The notes: generated from the letters alone by a model not told the origin. Numbered from the stretch's first letter, positions 54,604 to 63,869 are shown. The stretch is DNA of 64,000 nucleotides from Ga0077555 sp963741565 (GCA_963741565.1 CAVUIK010000003.1:248001-312000); one strand, 5' to 3'. Numbers and translations: made by a program.

Positions 54604-55967
54604 CTAAACGAACTCGGCACCGCCGGGGACGTCCGTTGTGAACGACTTGAACCGCTCGAGCCCCGCCGGCACCGGCCCGCCGTAGGCCCAGTCGAGCAGC
54701 TCGACCGTGTGCACGATCGGGCAGCTGCGGTGCCGACGCCGATCTGCGTGATGCAGCCGATGTTGCCGGCCGCGACGATGTCGGGGCGCACGCTCTCGAT
54801 GTTGGCGACCTTGCGCGTGCGCAGCTCGCCGGCGAGCTCGGGCTGCAGGATGTTGTAGATGCCGGCCGAGCCGCAGCAGATGTGGCCCTCCGGCACGTCG
54901 AGCACGGTGAAGCCGGCCTTGCGCAGCAGCGTGCTTCGGCTCCTCGGTGATGCGCTGGCCGTGCTGCATCGAGCAGGCCGAGTGATAGGCGACGCGCAGG
55001 CTCGACCAGCGGCGCGGCGCGCCGAGGTCGTAGCCGATCAGGAACTCGGTGATGTCGCGGGTCATCGCCGGCGATGTCGGCGGCAGGCGCGCGCATAGCC
55101 CGGCTACGTGGCGCAGCAGGTGGCCGTAGTCCTTGACCATCGTGCCGCAGCCCGACGCATTGATGATGATGGCGTCGACCGGCGCCTTGCGTCATCGACC
55201 TTGACCAGGCGTCGACGTTGCGCCTTGGCCTGCTCGATCGCCTGCGCCTCCTTGCCCATGTGATGGACGAGCGCGCCGCAGCAGCCGGCGCCCGCCGCCA
55301 CCTCGACGTCGACGCCGCGGCGCGCGAGCAGGCGGATCGTGGCGTCGTTGATCTCGGGCCGCAGCACCTGCTGCGCGCAGCCGGCGAGCAGGATGCACGC
55401 GCTTGCGCCGCTCGGCGCTTGGTCGCGGCGGTGCCGGGGCCTTCGTACTTGGCCGAGCGCAATGCGCTTCTCGGGCGCCAGCTCGAGCATGGCGGCGAGC
55501 TCCGGCAGGCCGAGGCGCTTCGAACAGACCGGCGAACGGCCGCGCCGAGCGGCGCCAGCGCCAGCGCCCGGCGGAAGCGGTCGGGATAGGGAATGATGCG
55601 CAGCCAGCAACGCGGCGGATCAGCCGGTCCTTGAAGGTGCGCTTGCCGGTCTCCTCGATGTGGGCGCGCGCCAGATCGACGAGGTGCATGTAGTCGACGC
55701 CGCCGGGGCAGGTCGTCATGCAGGAGAGGCAGGACAGGCAGCGGTCGACGTGATGCTGCACCTCGGGGCTCGCGTCGCTGCCCTTCTCGAACATGTCCTT
55801 CATCAGGTAGATGCGGCCGCGCGGGCTGTCGCGCTCGTCGCCGAGCAGCACGTAGGTCGAGCAGGTGGCGGTGCACAGGCCGCAGTGCACGCAGCGCGCG
55901 CAGGATGCTCTCGGCCTCGGCGAGTGCGCGGGTCCTTGAGCTGCTCGGCCGTGAAGTTGGTCTGCAT
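54604..55967 (-). CDS. glcF: Glycolate oxidase iron-sulfur subunit GlcF, many frameshifts
   Basis: Open frames change at least ten times in 1364 bases, but the protein can be followed from MQTNFTAEQLKDPRT to the stop at 54604. It has two 4Fe-4S motifs, CVHCGLCTATCSTYV and CLSCLSCMTTCPGGVDY, and two CCG domains with VAYHSACSMQHGQRI and HICCGSAGIYNILQPELAG. GlcF passes electrons from the flavin subunits GlcD/GlcE to the respiratory chain during glycolate oxidation. No in-frame nonsense or loss of motif residues is seen between shifts, so sequence errors are likely. It is the last gene of glcDEF on the minus strand. Confidence 0.82.
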
Positions 55968-56022
55968 GGTGGTTCTGGCGGGCTCCGGTCAGCGGGCGCA
56001 AGCAGGGTCGGTTCGATAGGTG

Positions 56023-57249
56023 TCAATACATGCGGCCGGGGTTGAGGATGCCGGCCGGATCGAACACGGCCTTGATGCTGCGGCTGATCTCGGCCAAGCC
56101 CGTGCTCGAGCGGCTGGAACACGTCGACGGCGGCGCGCACGGCGGGCTCGGCGCGGATCAGCGTCGCATGGCCGCCGTGGCGTCGCGATGACGCGGCGGA
56201 TGTCGGCGGCGCCGGCATCGGCGGTCGGCAGCACCTCGGCCCAGACCAGCCCGCCCGACCAGTCGTAGAAGGCGCGGCAGTCCATGAAGCGGCGTGATGC
56301 CGGCGACGACCTTCGGCCCGGCCTGCGGCGCGGTCGAGATGCGCCAGAGCGGATCGCGTGCTGCCTTGCAGCACCGAGAGCTGGCGCAACTCGTCCCAGA
56401 AGCGTCAGCGAGCTCGTCGTGGTCGAGGACATGCACGTCGCCGAACGGCTTTCAGTCTCCTTCAGCCGCTCGCTGCGGTAGGCGACCGACTTCGCGAAGT
56501 TCTCGATGCGGAGCGCGGTGATCGACCTGCTGCTCGGCCGCGCAAGCCCTCGTGCCAGAGGCGCTCGGCCAGCGGCTGCTGCAGATGCACGGCGCCGGAC
56601 ACCTCGTAGGGCGTTGCCATCGCCGTGCACAAGCGCCTCGACGGCGATCCCGTCGTCGAGGCCGAGCAGGATCAGCGTCGCCGTTTCCTCCGGCCTCGGC
56701 AGCACCTTGAACGTGACCTCGGTCAGCACCGCGAGCGTGCCCCAGCTGCCGGCAGAGCGGCGCGCACAGGTCGTAGCCGGTGACGTTCTTCATCACGCGG
56801 CCGCCGGAGCGGAACGGCGTGGCCGTTACCCGTGACCGCGTCGATGCCGAGCAGGTGGTCGCGCGCGCCGCCGGCCTGGACGCGCCGGGAGCCCGAGAGG
56901 TTGGTCGCGAACACCGCGCCGATCGTGCCGCCTGCCCGGCCGGACTGCCGAGCGACGGGGCCGAGATCGATCGGCTCGAACGCCAGCATCTGGCCCTTCG
57001 CGGCGAGCTCGGCCTCGATGCGCGCCAGCGGCGTGCCGGCCCGCGCCGACATGACCAGCTCGGTCGGCTCGTAGAGCGTGACGCCGGCGAGCGAGGCCGT
57101 GGTGATCAGCGCTGCGCCTGTCGATCGGCCGGCCGATGGCGCGCTTGGTGCCGGCGCCGATGATCTCGAGCGGCGTGCGCGCGTGCGCTGGCGTCGGCGA
57201 GCGTGCGCTGCAGCTCCCACTCGGTTGCGGGCTCGAACGGCGATTGCAC
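56023..57249 (-). CDS. glcE: Glycolate oxidase FAD-binding subunit GlcE, many frameshifts
   Basis: Traced from a GTG at 57247-57249 (reads QSPFEPATEWELQRTLADA) to FDPAGILNPGRMY and TGA at 56023. The FAD_binding_4 region is broken into several frames; recognisable parts are KNVTGYDLC, LTEVTFKVLPRPEETATLIL and EIIGAGTK. GlcE is the shorter flavin subunit that pairs with GlcD. Spacing to glcD is 16 bases and to glcF about 55, consistent with one operon. The GTG start is tentative because the surrounding bases may be wrong. Confidence 0.75.
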
Positions 57250-57265
57250 GATGTGTCGCTGCTCC

Positions 57266-58730
57266 TCAGCAGCGTCGCCACGGCAGGCCGCGGCCGTCGC
57301 GGCCGTCGAGCGGGAAGACCTTGGCCGGGTTGAGCAGCCAGTCGGGGTCGAACACCGTCTTGATCCGCATCTGCAGCGCCAGCTCGGTGTCGGTGAACTG
57401 CACGCGCATCAGGTCGCGCTTCTCGACGCCGACGCCGTGCTCGCCGGTCAGGCAGCCGCCGACCTCGACGCACAGCTTCAGGATCTCGGCGCCGCACCGC
57501 TCGGCCTTCTCGACCTGCGTCGGGATCGTTGGCGTCGTAGAGGATCAGCGGATGCAGGTTGCCGTCGCCGGCATGGAAGATGTTGGCGACCTTCAGCCCG
57601 TAGCCGGCGCAGATCTCGGAGATGCGCACCAGCACCTCGGGCAGCCGGCCGAGCGGAATGGTGCCGTCCATGCAGTAGTAGTCGGAGATGCGGCCGATGG
57701 CGCCGAACGCCGACTTGCGGCCCTTCCAGATGGCGGCGCTCTGCTCGGCGCTCTGGCTGACGCGCACGACTGACGGCTTGAACGGCTTGCGCGATCTCGA
57801 CGATGCGCCCGAGCAGCGTCGAGATCTCGTCCGGCGAGCCCTCGACCTCGATGATCAGCAGCGCTTCGACGTCGAGCGGATAGCCGGCCTTGGCGAAGGC
57901 CTCGCAGACATGGATCGCGGGCTTGTCCATGAACTCGATGGCGACCGGAATGATGCCGGCGGCGATGATCGCCGAGACCGCGCTGGCCCGCGGCCTCGCT
58001 CGGTGGCAAAGCCGAGCAGCATCGGCCGCGCGCCTTCCGCCTGCGCGCAGGATGCGCACCGTCGCCTCGGTGACGATGCCGAACTGGCCTTCCGAGCCGA
58101 TGATCAGCCCCAGCAGATCGTAGCCCGGCTGATCGAGATGGTCGCCGCCGATCTCGATGACGCGCCGTCGATCAGCACCATCTTGAGGCCGAGCACATTG
58201 TTGGTGGTGACGCCGTACTTGAGGCAGTGCGCGCCGCCCGAGTTCATGGCGATGTTGCCGGCGAGCGTGCAGGCGAGCTGGCTCGACGGGTCGGGCGCAT
58301 AGAAGAAGCCCTTCGGCGCCGACGGCCGCGCGAGATGCCGAGGTTGGTGATGCCGACCTCGACCCGCGCGGTGCGGTTCAGATAGTCGACGTCGAGCACC
58401 CGGTTCATCTTCGAGACGCCGATGACGATGGCGTCCTCGGCCGGCAGCGCGCCGCCGCACAGCGACGTGCCGGCGCCCGCGGGCACCACCTTGATGCTTG
58501 TTCTGGCTGCAGTAGCGCAGCGCCTTGCCGACATCCTCGGTCGAGCGCGGCAGCACGACGGCGAGCGGCATGCAGCGGTAGGCGGTGAGGCCATCGGTCT
58601 CGAAGGCGCGGCGGCCATCGTCATCGGCGATCACCGAGGCGGCGCCGACCAGCCGCGAAGATCCTTCACGATGGCGTCGCGGCGGGCCAGCGTGCCTGCA
58701 TCCGGCGTCGGGCAAAGCGATCATGGACAT
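57266..58730 (-). CDS. glcD: Glycolate oxidase FAD-linked subunit GlcD, many frameshifts
   Basis: Traced from MSMIALPDAG at 58730 (GGGAGGG 6 bases upstream) to NPAKVFPLDGRDGRGLPW and TGA at 57266-57268. Despite shifts, the FAD_binding_4 pattern is clear: VVPAGAGTSLCGGALPAEDA, ARVEVGITNLGISR, YAPDPSSQLACTLAGNIAMN, and NSGGAHCLKYGVTTNNVLG. The C-terminal oxidase domain has HAGDGNLHPLILYD. GlcD oxidises glycolate (or D-lactate) to glyoxylate. First gene of the operon; divergent LysR gene upstream. Confidence 0.83.
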
Positions 58731-58764
58731 GCCGAGCCCTCCCGAGGCACGTTGTGAACGTCGT

Positions 58765-58783
58765 TTGTCTGACAGGTTAGACC
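58765..58783 (-). promoter_or_regulatory. Two GntR/FadR-like sites upstream of glcD
   Basis: TTGTCTGACA (58765-58774) fits the TNGTNNNACN pattern, and directly after it GGTTAGACC (58775-58783) is a GGTNNNACC palindrome. Both are half-site arrangements bound by FadR-subgroup GntR regulators such as PdhR, LldR or GlcC. They lie 35-53 bases before the glcD start, in the 258-base AT-richer gap (58731-58988) shared with the divergent LysR gene. No GntR gene is in the window. Confidence 0.4.
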
Positions 58784-58988
58784 AAAGTCTTTGCGGCGGC
58801 CACACCGCCGAGAAACGCCACGAGTGGAGTACGAATTTCAAGAACGATAGTTGATTTCGAACGTCAGGGAATAATAGTCTTCCATCCAGTCGATAATAGG
58901 CGACACACTTTAGTCACCCGCGAGCATAATTCACAGTTGGGAGAAAGACCTGATGTTCCCGCGCCGCAGATCTCGTGAGGAGTCCACT

Positions 58989-59980
58989 GTGACAGCCATC
59001 ACCGATCTTGAAATCTTCGCTCGCGTCGCCCGAACCGGCAACATGTCGGCCGCCGGGCGCGAGATGGGGTTGTCGCCAGCCGTCGTCTCGAAGCGCGATC
59101 AGCCTGCTCGAGGAGCGGCTCGAATACGCGCCTCTTCCAGCGCACCACCCGCCAGCTGACCCTGACCGAGACCGGCGAGGGCTACTTCAAGCGCGTCGTC
59201 GACATCCTGAGCCTGATCGACGAGGCCGAGGATTTCGTCAGCCGCCGCAACACCAAGCCGCGCGGCCTCCTCAAGGTCACGGCGCCGACCTCGTTCAGCC
59301 GCCTGCACATTGCGCCTTATCTGCCCGAGTTCCTGTCCAAATTCCCGGAGATCGAGCTCGATTTCCAGCTGACCGACAATTTCGTCGACATCATCCGCGA
59401 CGGCTTCGATCTGGCGATCCGCATCGGCGAGCTGCAGGACAGCTCGCTCGTCCAGCGCAAGCTCGCCGCCGACACGCGCGTCGATCTGCGCCTCGCCGAA
59501 GTACCTCGAGCAGTCCGGCATGCCGCGCACGCTCGCCGATCTCGATTTCCACAATTGCCTCTCGGCCGGCGCCCAGGACTACTGGCGTCTGCAGGGGCCG
59601 GACGGCCGTGCATCAGTTGCGCGTCAAGGGCAACATCCGCTCGAACTCGTTCGAGTTCATGCGCGAGGCGCTGCTGGCCGGGCCTGGGGCTCGGCCTGCG
59701 CTCGACCTGGGACATCGGTCCCGAGCTCAAGAGCGGCGCCCTCAAGGTGGTGCTGCCGGAGTACCGCGGCTCCGACAGCGTCGCGATCTACGCGGTCTAT
59801 CCGTGCCGCGACTTCATGCCGGAGAAGGTCAACGTCTTCATCGAGTATCTGGCTGAGCTCTACGGCAACGAGCCCTACTGGAACATGGGCCTCGACTTGT
59901 CGAAGTTCACGGCCCAGCCTGGCAAGGCCAATCCGAAGGTGGTGTCCCTTGAGGACGCACCGGCGCGGGCATCACGCTGA
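58989..59980 (+). CDS. LysR-type regulator divergent from glcDEF, several frameshifts
   Basis: About 330 residues when traced. GTG 58989 follows GAGGAG by 6 bases; an ATG at 58953 is an alternative. HTH: TDLEIFARVARTGNMSAAGR, then LSPAVVSKR and, after shifts, SLLEERL. The effector domain reads TETGEGYFKRVVDILSLIDE, LKVTAPTSFSRLHIAPYLPE, DLAIRIGELQDSSLV and, in another frame, FMREALLAG and PELKSGALKVVLPEYRGSDS. The end is SLEDAPARASR. At least four frame changes lie near 59095, 59500, 59610 and 59690. Its place opposite glcD suggests it controls glycolate use. Confidence 0.8.
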
Positions 59981-60096
59981 GTTTGGATCACCACTGATCT
60001 TGGGGCACTTGGTCACCTGTGCGCCGGCTTGCCGGCGTGGCACAGGACCGTCCTGCGCGAGAACATCCTTCCCGCGCTAAAAGGAACAGGACGACG

Positions 60097-60492
60097 ATGC
60101 GACCGATCAAGGTGTTGTTGATCTCCGCCAACCTCGCGCTTGCTCTGGGCTCTGGCGCTGCCGGCGCCGCCGAGGGTAATGCCGAGGCTGGAGAGGATGT
60201 CTTCAAGAAGTGCCGCGCCTGCCACGAAGTAGGGCCGGACGCCAAAAACAAACTCGGCCCGGTCTTGAACGGCCTCTTCGGGCGCAAGGCCGGCACGATT
60301 GAAGGGTTCGCCTATTCGCCGGCCAATAAGAAGGCTGGCGACGAGGGCTGGACGTGGACCGAGGACAAGCTGCTCACCTATCTCGCGAACCCGCGCGAGG
60401 CGATGCCGGGCAATCGTATGGCTTTCGTCGGACTTGCCGACGAGCAGGATCGCCTGGATGTTCTGGCCTACCTGAAGAAATTCGCGAAATAG
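60097..60492 (+). CDS. Class I cytochrome c (c2/c550-like), periplasmic
   Basis: 131 residues with a Sec signal peptide (cleavage near GAAGAAEG, about residue 25). Haem motif CRACH with Cys39, Cys42 and His43; the axial Met is in AMPGNRMAF at about residue 100. KLGPVLNGLFGRKAGTIEGF and the ending DVLAYLKKFAK are typical of soluble cytochrome c2/c-556-like electron carriers of alphaproteobacteria. AAGGAA lies before ATG 60097; the longer frame to 60019 is not a signal peptide. A terminator follows. Confidence 0.92.
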   Translation: MRPIKVLLISANLALALGSGAAGAAEGNAEAGEDVFKKCRACHEVGPDAKNKLGPVLNGLFGRKAGTIEGFAYSPANKKAGDEGWTWTEDKLLTYLANPREAMPGNRMAFVGLADEQDRLDVLAYLKKFAK

Positions 60493-60535
60493 GGGAGGGT
60501 GCGAGCGGCCGAAGAGCTGCCGATCCCTGAAGGGG

Positions 60536-60570
60536 AGCCCGGACCATCGCTGGTTCGGGCTTCTTTCGTT
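60536..60570 (+). terminator. Intrinsic terminator of the cytochrome c gene
   Basis: Arms AGCCCGGACCA and TGGTTCGGGCT (one G-T pair) with loop TCGC at 60536-60561, followed by TCTTTCGTTT. It lies 44 bases after the cytochrome stop and just before the convergent methyltransferase stop. Confidence 0.8.
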
Positions 60571-60581
60571 TCGCGGTGCCG

Positions 60582-61823
60582 CTAACGCTTCAGCACCACG
60601 ACCGCCTCGATATGTGGCGAGAACAGGAACTGATCGATCGCCGACACCGAGGCGATGCGCCAACCGGCTTCGACGAGCACGCGCACGTCGCGCGCCAGCG
60701 TCGCCGGATTGCAGGAGACGGCGACGATGGTTGCCACCTTCGATTGGGCCAGCGCTTCGGTTTGCGCCTTGGCGCCGGCGCGCGGCGGGTCGAACACCAC
60801 GGCATCGAAGGCATTGAGCTCGCGCCACGACAGCGGGTCCCGAAACAGATCGCGCGGCTTGGTTTCGATCGGCTTCAGGCCGGTGGCATGACGATGCGCG
60901 GCCGCCAATGCCGCGAGCAGCGCGCGGTCACTATCGACAGCGAGGATGGATGCGCGCCGAGCCAGCGGCAGCGCGAAGGTGCCGAGGCCGCAGAAGAGAT
61001 CGGCAACCCGCTTCGCCTTGCCGACGGCGCCGGTGACAAGCGCGATCATATGAGCTTCGGCCTCGCTGGCGGCCTGCAGAAAGGCGCCCGGCGGCGGGGT
61101 CACGGCGGCCCCGCCAAGGATCAGGTTGGGCGGCGCGCGCTGCAGGATGAGGTCGCCGTTCGAAGAGAGCCGCAGAATGGCCGACGCACCGCTGGTTGGC
61201 GTGATGATCGCCACCAGCGCCGATCGATCGCGGGCGGAGAGCGACGTTCGTCCCGCGACGATGGCGACGTCGAGGCCGTTGTCCGTCGCAACGACAATGA
61301 GGCGCGCTTCTGCCTCGGCAGGTGCTACGATCTGCGCAATCTCGGTCAGGGCGGGCAAAGCCGCGACGATCGCCGGGCGCAAGACGGCGCAGGCGCGCAG
61401 CGGCTCGATGGTATGAGTAGCGGGGCCATGAAATCCGAGCCGGATGTCGCGCCCCTCACGCACAGCCGACAAGATGGCGCGGCGGCGCGAACCCAGCGGC
61501 ACCGACAGCATCGCCGGTGGTTCGATCGGCAGACCATGTTGCGCAAAGGCCTGTGCCACCAGCGTCTGTTTCCAGGCGCGGTAGAGGTCGTCCGTCATGT
61601 GTTGCACGGTGCAGCCGCCACAGGCCGGAACATGCGGACAGAGCGGGGTCGCCCGCCGCCCGGCGCTCGGTGGACCGATCAATTCCAGTGTTCCGTCCGG
61701 CCGTCGCCGCAGCTGCTCGCCCGGCAGCGCGCGCGGAACGTGGACGGGCGTGCCGTCGCGGATCGCAATGCCGTCGCCCTGCGCGCCGAGGCGTTCGATG
61801 TCGAGCAGCTCCGGCTCATCCAT
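60582..61823 (-). CDS. TrmA/RumA-type RNA (uracil-5-)-methyltransferase
   Basis: 413 residues. N-terminal TRAM-like segment (LLDIERLGAQGDGIAIRDG), an iron-sulfur site CPHVPACGGC (Cys62, 68, 71 region), the SAM domain with ADLFCGLGTFALPLARRA and FDPPRAGAKAQ, and the catalytic SCNPATLARD with Cys as nucleophile and the nearby base Glu. It methylates C5 of a uridine in rRNA or tRNA; which position cannot be told, as RlmC/RlmD/TrmA-like members overlap. Its start overlaps the tlyA stop by 8 bases, so two RNA methyltransferases are co-expressed. Confidence 0.9.
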   Translation of the reverse strand: MDEPELLDIERLGAQGDGIAIRDGTPVHVPRALPGEQLRRRPDGTLELIGPPSAGRRATPLCPHVPACGGCTVQHMTDDLYRAWKQTLVAQAFAQHGLPIEPPAMLSVPLGSRRRAILSAVREGRDIRLGFHGPATHTIEPLRACAVLRPAIVAALPALTEIAQIVAPAEAEARLIVVATDNGLDVAIVAGRTSLSARDRSALVAIITPTSGASAILRLSSNGDLILQRAPPNLILGGAAVTPPPGAFLQAASEAEAHMIALVTGAVGKAKRVADLFCGLGTFALPLARRASILAVDSDRALLAALAAAHRHATGLKPIETKPRDLFRDPLSWRELNAFDAVVFDPPRAGAKAQTEALAQSKVATIVAVSCNPATLARDVRVLVEAGWRIASVSAIDQFLFSPHIEAVVVLKR

Positions 61824-62568
61824 GACGGCGTGCCCCGATCAGGAACTCGGTGTTGCCTTCGCCGCCCTTGATCGGCGACGGGATGGTTCCCATGCTCTGC
61901 CAGCCGGGCGCCGCTGCCAGCCAGTCCCGGATCTTTGCGACGGCCGCAGCGTGAACCGCGGGATCGATGATGACGCCAGTGCGCGGCACATGCGCGGGGC
62001 CCGCTTCGAACTGCGGCTTGATCAACGCCGCGAGCCAGCAGCCGGGCGCCGCGAGCGCCATTGCCGCGGGGAGCACTTGCGCGAGCGAAATGAAACTCAC
62101 GTCAGCGGTGATCGCGCCGACCGGTTCTCGAATTTCGCTGGACGTCAACGTCCGGGCATCGACTCCCTCCAGCACGACAACGCGCGGATTGTGGCGCAGC
62201 GAGGCATGCAGTTGGTCGCGGCCGTTGTCGACGGCATAGACGCGTGCTGCGCCGCGCTCCAGCAGCACGCTGGTGAAGCCGCCGGTCGAGGCGCCGACGT
62301 CGAGCGCCACCTGCCCCGCCGGATCGAACCCGAACGTGTCAAGCGCCGCGATCAGTTTCAGGGACCCCCGCGAGACATAGTCGCCGGCGCCGTCGGCGAC
62401 GTCCAAGCGATGCAAAGGCCCCACCAGTCCCGATGCGCGGCGGGCGATCTGTCCATCGACAGAAACCAAGTTGCGCGCAATCAGGTCCGCGGCGCGCGAT
62501 CGCGAGACGACGAGGCCGCGTGCCACCAGGGCCAGATCGAGCCGTTGTTTTTCGTCGTTATTAGCCAT
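61816..62568 (-). CDS. tlyA: TlyA family rRNA 2'-O-methyltransferase/hemolysin
   Basis: 250 residues. N-terminal S4 RNA-binding domain (QRLDLALVARGLVVSRSRAA and LVSVDGQIARRASGLV), then a FtsJ-type SAM domain with ALDVGASTGGFTSVLLERGA, YAVDNGRDQLHASLR and ADVSFISLAQVLPA. The K-D-K-E tetrad fits, with the last Lys in LIKPQFEAG. TlyA 2'-O-methylates cytidines in 16S/23S rRNA. ATG 62566-62568 is chosen; ATG 62575-62577 adds three residues. The long frame to 62859 runs over the divergent SOD gene. Confidence 0.9.
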   Translation of the reverse strand: MANNDEKQRLDLALVARGLVVSRSRAADLIARNLVSVDGQIARRASGLVGPLHRLDVADGAGDYVSRGSLKLIAALDTFGFDPAGQVALDVGASTGGFTSVLLERGAARVYAVDNGRDQLHASLRHNPRVVVLEGVDARTLTSSEIREPVGAITADVSFISLAQVLPAAMALAAPGCWLAALIKPQFEAGPAHVPRTGVIIDPAVHAAAVAKIRDWLAAAPGWQSMGTIPSPIKGGEGNTEFLIGARRHG

Positions 62569-62687
62569 GGAACCCATTGACTCTATTGGCGGGTATTTTT
62601 GTTGGCGATGGCTGACGGCTTTGTGATCATCCGCGCTCCGGCCGACCACGTATACCAATTGGCTCATGTCGAGGAGGAGAATTGAAC

Positions 62688-63476
62688 ATGACAACGGTGA
62701 ATGTGGCGAGCAAGTCAGGACAAGCCGTCCCACGGGGCAATGATCGGCCGATCGACCGGCGCAGAGCGCTTGGCATTTTCGGCGCGGGCGCGGCGGCCAT
62801 TGCAGGAACGGCTGGCGGCCTCGGGGCTGCAACAACCCTTTTCGCACAACAGAAGGCACCAGCGTTCACGCTGCCGCCGCTGGGCTACGCCTATGAGGCG
62901 CTAGAGCCCCATATTGACGCGGCGACCATGGGCTTTCACCACAAGAACCACCACAATGCCTTTATCGGCAACTTGAATGGGCTCGTTGAAAAGTACGCGG
63001 ACTTGGCGACAAAGCCGGTCGACGCCATCCTCTCCAACCTAGCCGCTGTTCCCGAGGCCGTCAGGACGCCTGTTCGCAACAATCTCGGCGGCCACTGGAA
63101 CCACAGCTTCTTCTGGGACCTGATGACACCGGGCGGCGCCAAATCGCCCGCCGGCGATCTGAAGGCCGCGATCGATGGCGCGTTCGGTTCGGTCGAAAAA
63201 CTTTCCGAGGCCGTCAATCAGGCGGGGATGACACGGTTTGGCTCGGGCTGGGCGTGGCTCGCCGTCGGCAAGGACAAAAAGCTCACCGTCTTCAACACGC
63301 CCTACCAGGACACCCCGCACATGGATCAGGGCGCAGCAGCCGTGATCGGCGTCGATGTCTGGGAGCACGCCTACTATCTGAAGCACCAGTACCGCCGCGC
63401 CGAGTATCTCAAGAGTTGGTGGAACACGGTGAACTGGGACAAGGCGGCGGCCAATTTCAAAAAAGCCACGGGCTGA
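62688..63476 (+). CDS. Fe/Mn superoxide dismutase with a Tat signal
   Basis: 262 residues: an N-terminal twin-arginine region (DRRRALGIFGAGAAAIAG) precedes a complete Fe/Mn-SOD. Metal ligands: His in MGFHHKNHHNAF, His in GGHWNHSFFWDLM, Asp and His in DVWEHAYYLKHQYRR. A typical cytosolic SOD has about 200 residues; the additional 50 form the signal and linker, so this enzyme works in the periplasm against external superoxide. GAGGAGGAG lies before ATG 62688. Metal type (Fe or Mn) is not decided by eye. Confidence 0.92.
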   Translation: MTTVNVASKSGQAVPRGNDRPIDRRRALGIFGAGAAAIAGTAGGLGAATTLFAQQKAPAFTLPPLGYAYEALEPHIDAATMGFHHKNHHNAFIGNLNGLVEKYADLATKPVDAILSNLAAVPEAVRTPVRNNLGGHWNHSFFWDLMTPGGAKSPAGDLKAAIDGAFGSVEKLSEAVNQAGMTRFGSGWAWLAVGKDKKLTVFNTPYQDTPHMDQGAAAVIGVDVWEHAYYLKHQYRRAEYLKSWWNTVNWDKAAANFKKATG

Positions 63477-63487
63477 TCACGATTAGC

Positions 63488-63518
63488 AAAAAAAAAGCCC
63501 CGGCAATGGTGCCGGGGC
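63488..63518 (-). terminator. Intrinsic terminator on the minus strand
   Basis: GCCCCGGC (63497-63504) and GCCGGGGC (63511-63518) form a perfect 8-bp stem; on the minus strand it is followed by nine T residues. It therefore stops transcription coming leftward through 63520-63870, for example from the VOC gene, and also lies just past the SOD stop. Confidence 0.75.
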
Positions 63519-63582
63519 GGGCCATTCCTGCAGCGCATGGGGATTGGGGGAATGCGCCGGCGCAGGTACGCACACGAACGAT

Positions 63583-63644
63583 GATGAGCACGAAGCTACT
63601 CAAAACTCTGTTACGCAAACAACTTGTGCTCATCGAGTAGCTTC
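63583..63644. repeat. Half-swapped inverted repeats (A-B ... A'-B')
   Basis: Block A GATGAGCAC (63583-63591) and block B GAAGCTACTC (63592-63601) are followed, after 24 bases, by A' GTGCTCATC (63626-63634) and B' GAGTAGCTTC (63635-63644). A' and B' are exact reverse complements of A and B, but the order is kept, not reversed as in a hairpin. So either A:A' or B:B' can pair, but not both as one simple hairpin. Confidence 0.8.
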
Positions 63645-63659
63645 ATAGTACGGATACTG

Positions 63660-63719
63660 TTATTCACTGTCGACACGAGTCATCATCGACTTTCGTTATC
63701 CACATGAGCCTGTGGATAA
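63660..63719. promoter_or_regulatory. DnaA-box cluster
   Basis: Two perfect copies of the DnaA-box consensus TTATCCACA lie head to head: 63696-63704 on the plus strand and 63711-63719 on the minus strand, with the 6-base spacer TGAGCC. A near match, TTATTCACT, lies at 63660-63668. The region 63477-63869 has no gene. DnaA should bind here; whether it is an origin, a DnaA-reactivating/titrating site or a promoter operator is open. Confidence 0.65.
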
Positions 63720-63869
63720 GCCCATGGCGCATCAGTCTATAGCGTTGTTATCACGTTGTAATCAGGACCTTTCCACGGCGACGAATTGGGAGGCTCGTTC
63801 GTCGCTGCCGCGCCCGAGACACAGGTGCAGCTTTCCAATCGTCATTGCCGCTGATCACGGGTGCGCGCC

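Noticed and set aside
54572..56389. 605-residue Arg/Ala/Pro-rich open frame across glcF and glcE
   Set aside because: It is a patchwork made by frame errors; true motifs appear in it only in short pieces and alternate with other frames.
63583..63644. H-type RNA pseudoknot from the A-B-A'-B' repeats
   Set aside because: The two connecting loops would have zero length, which cannot span 9-10 bp helices; alternative hairpins are more realistic.
63477..63869. Complete chromosomal origin of replication
   Set aside because: Only two perfect and one imperfect DnaA box, no long AT-rich unwinding element and none of the genes usually next to alphaproteobacterial oriC.
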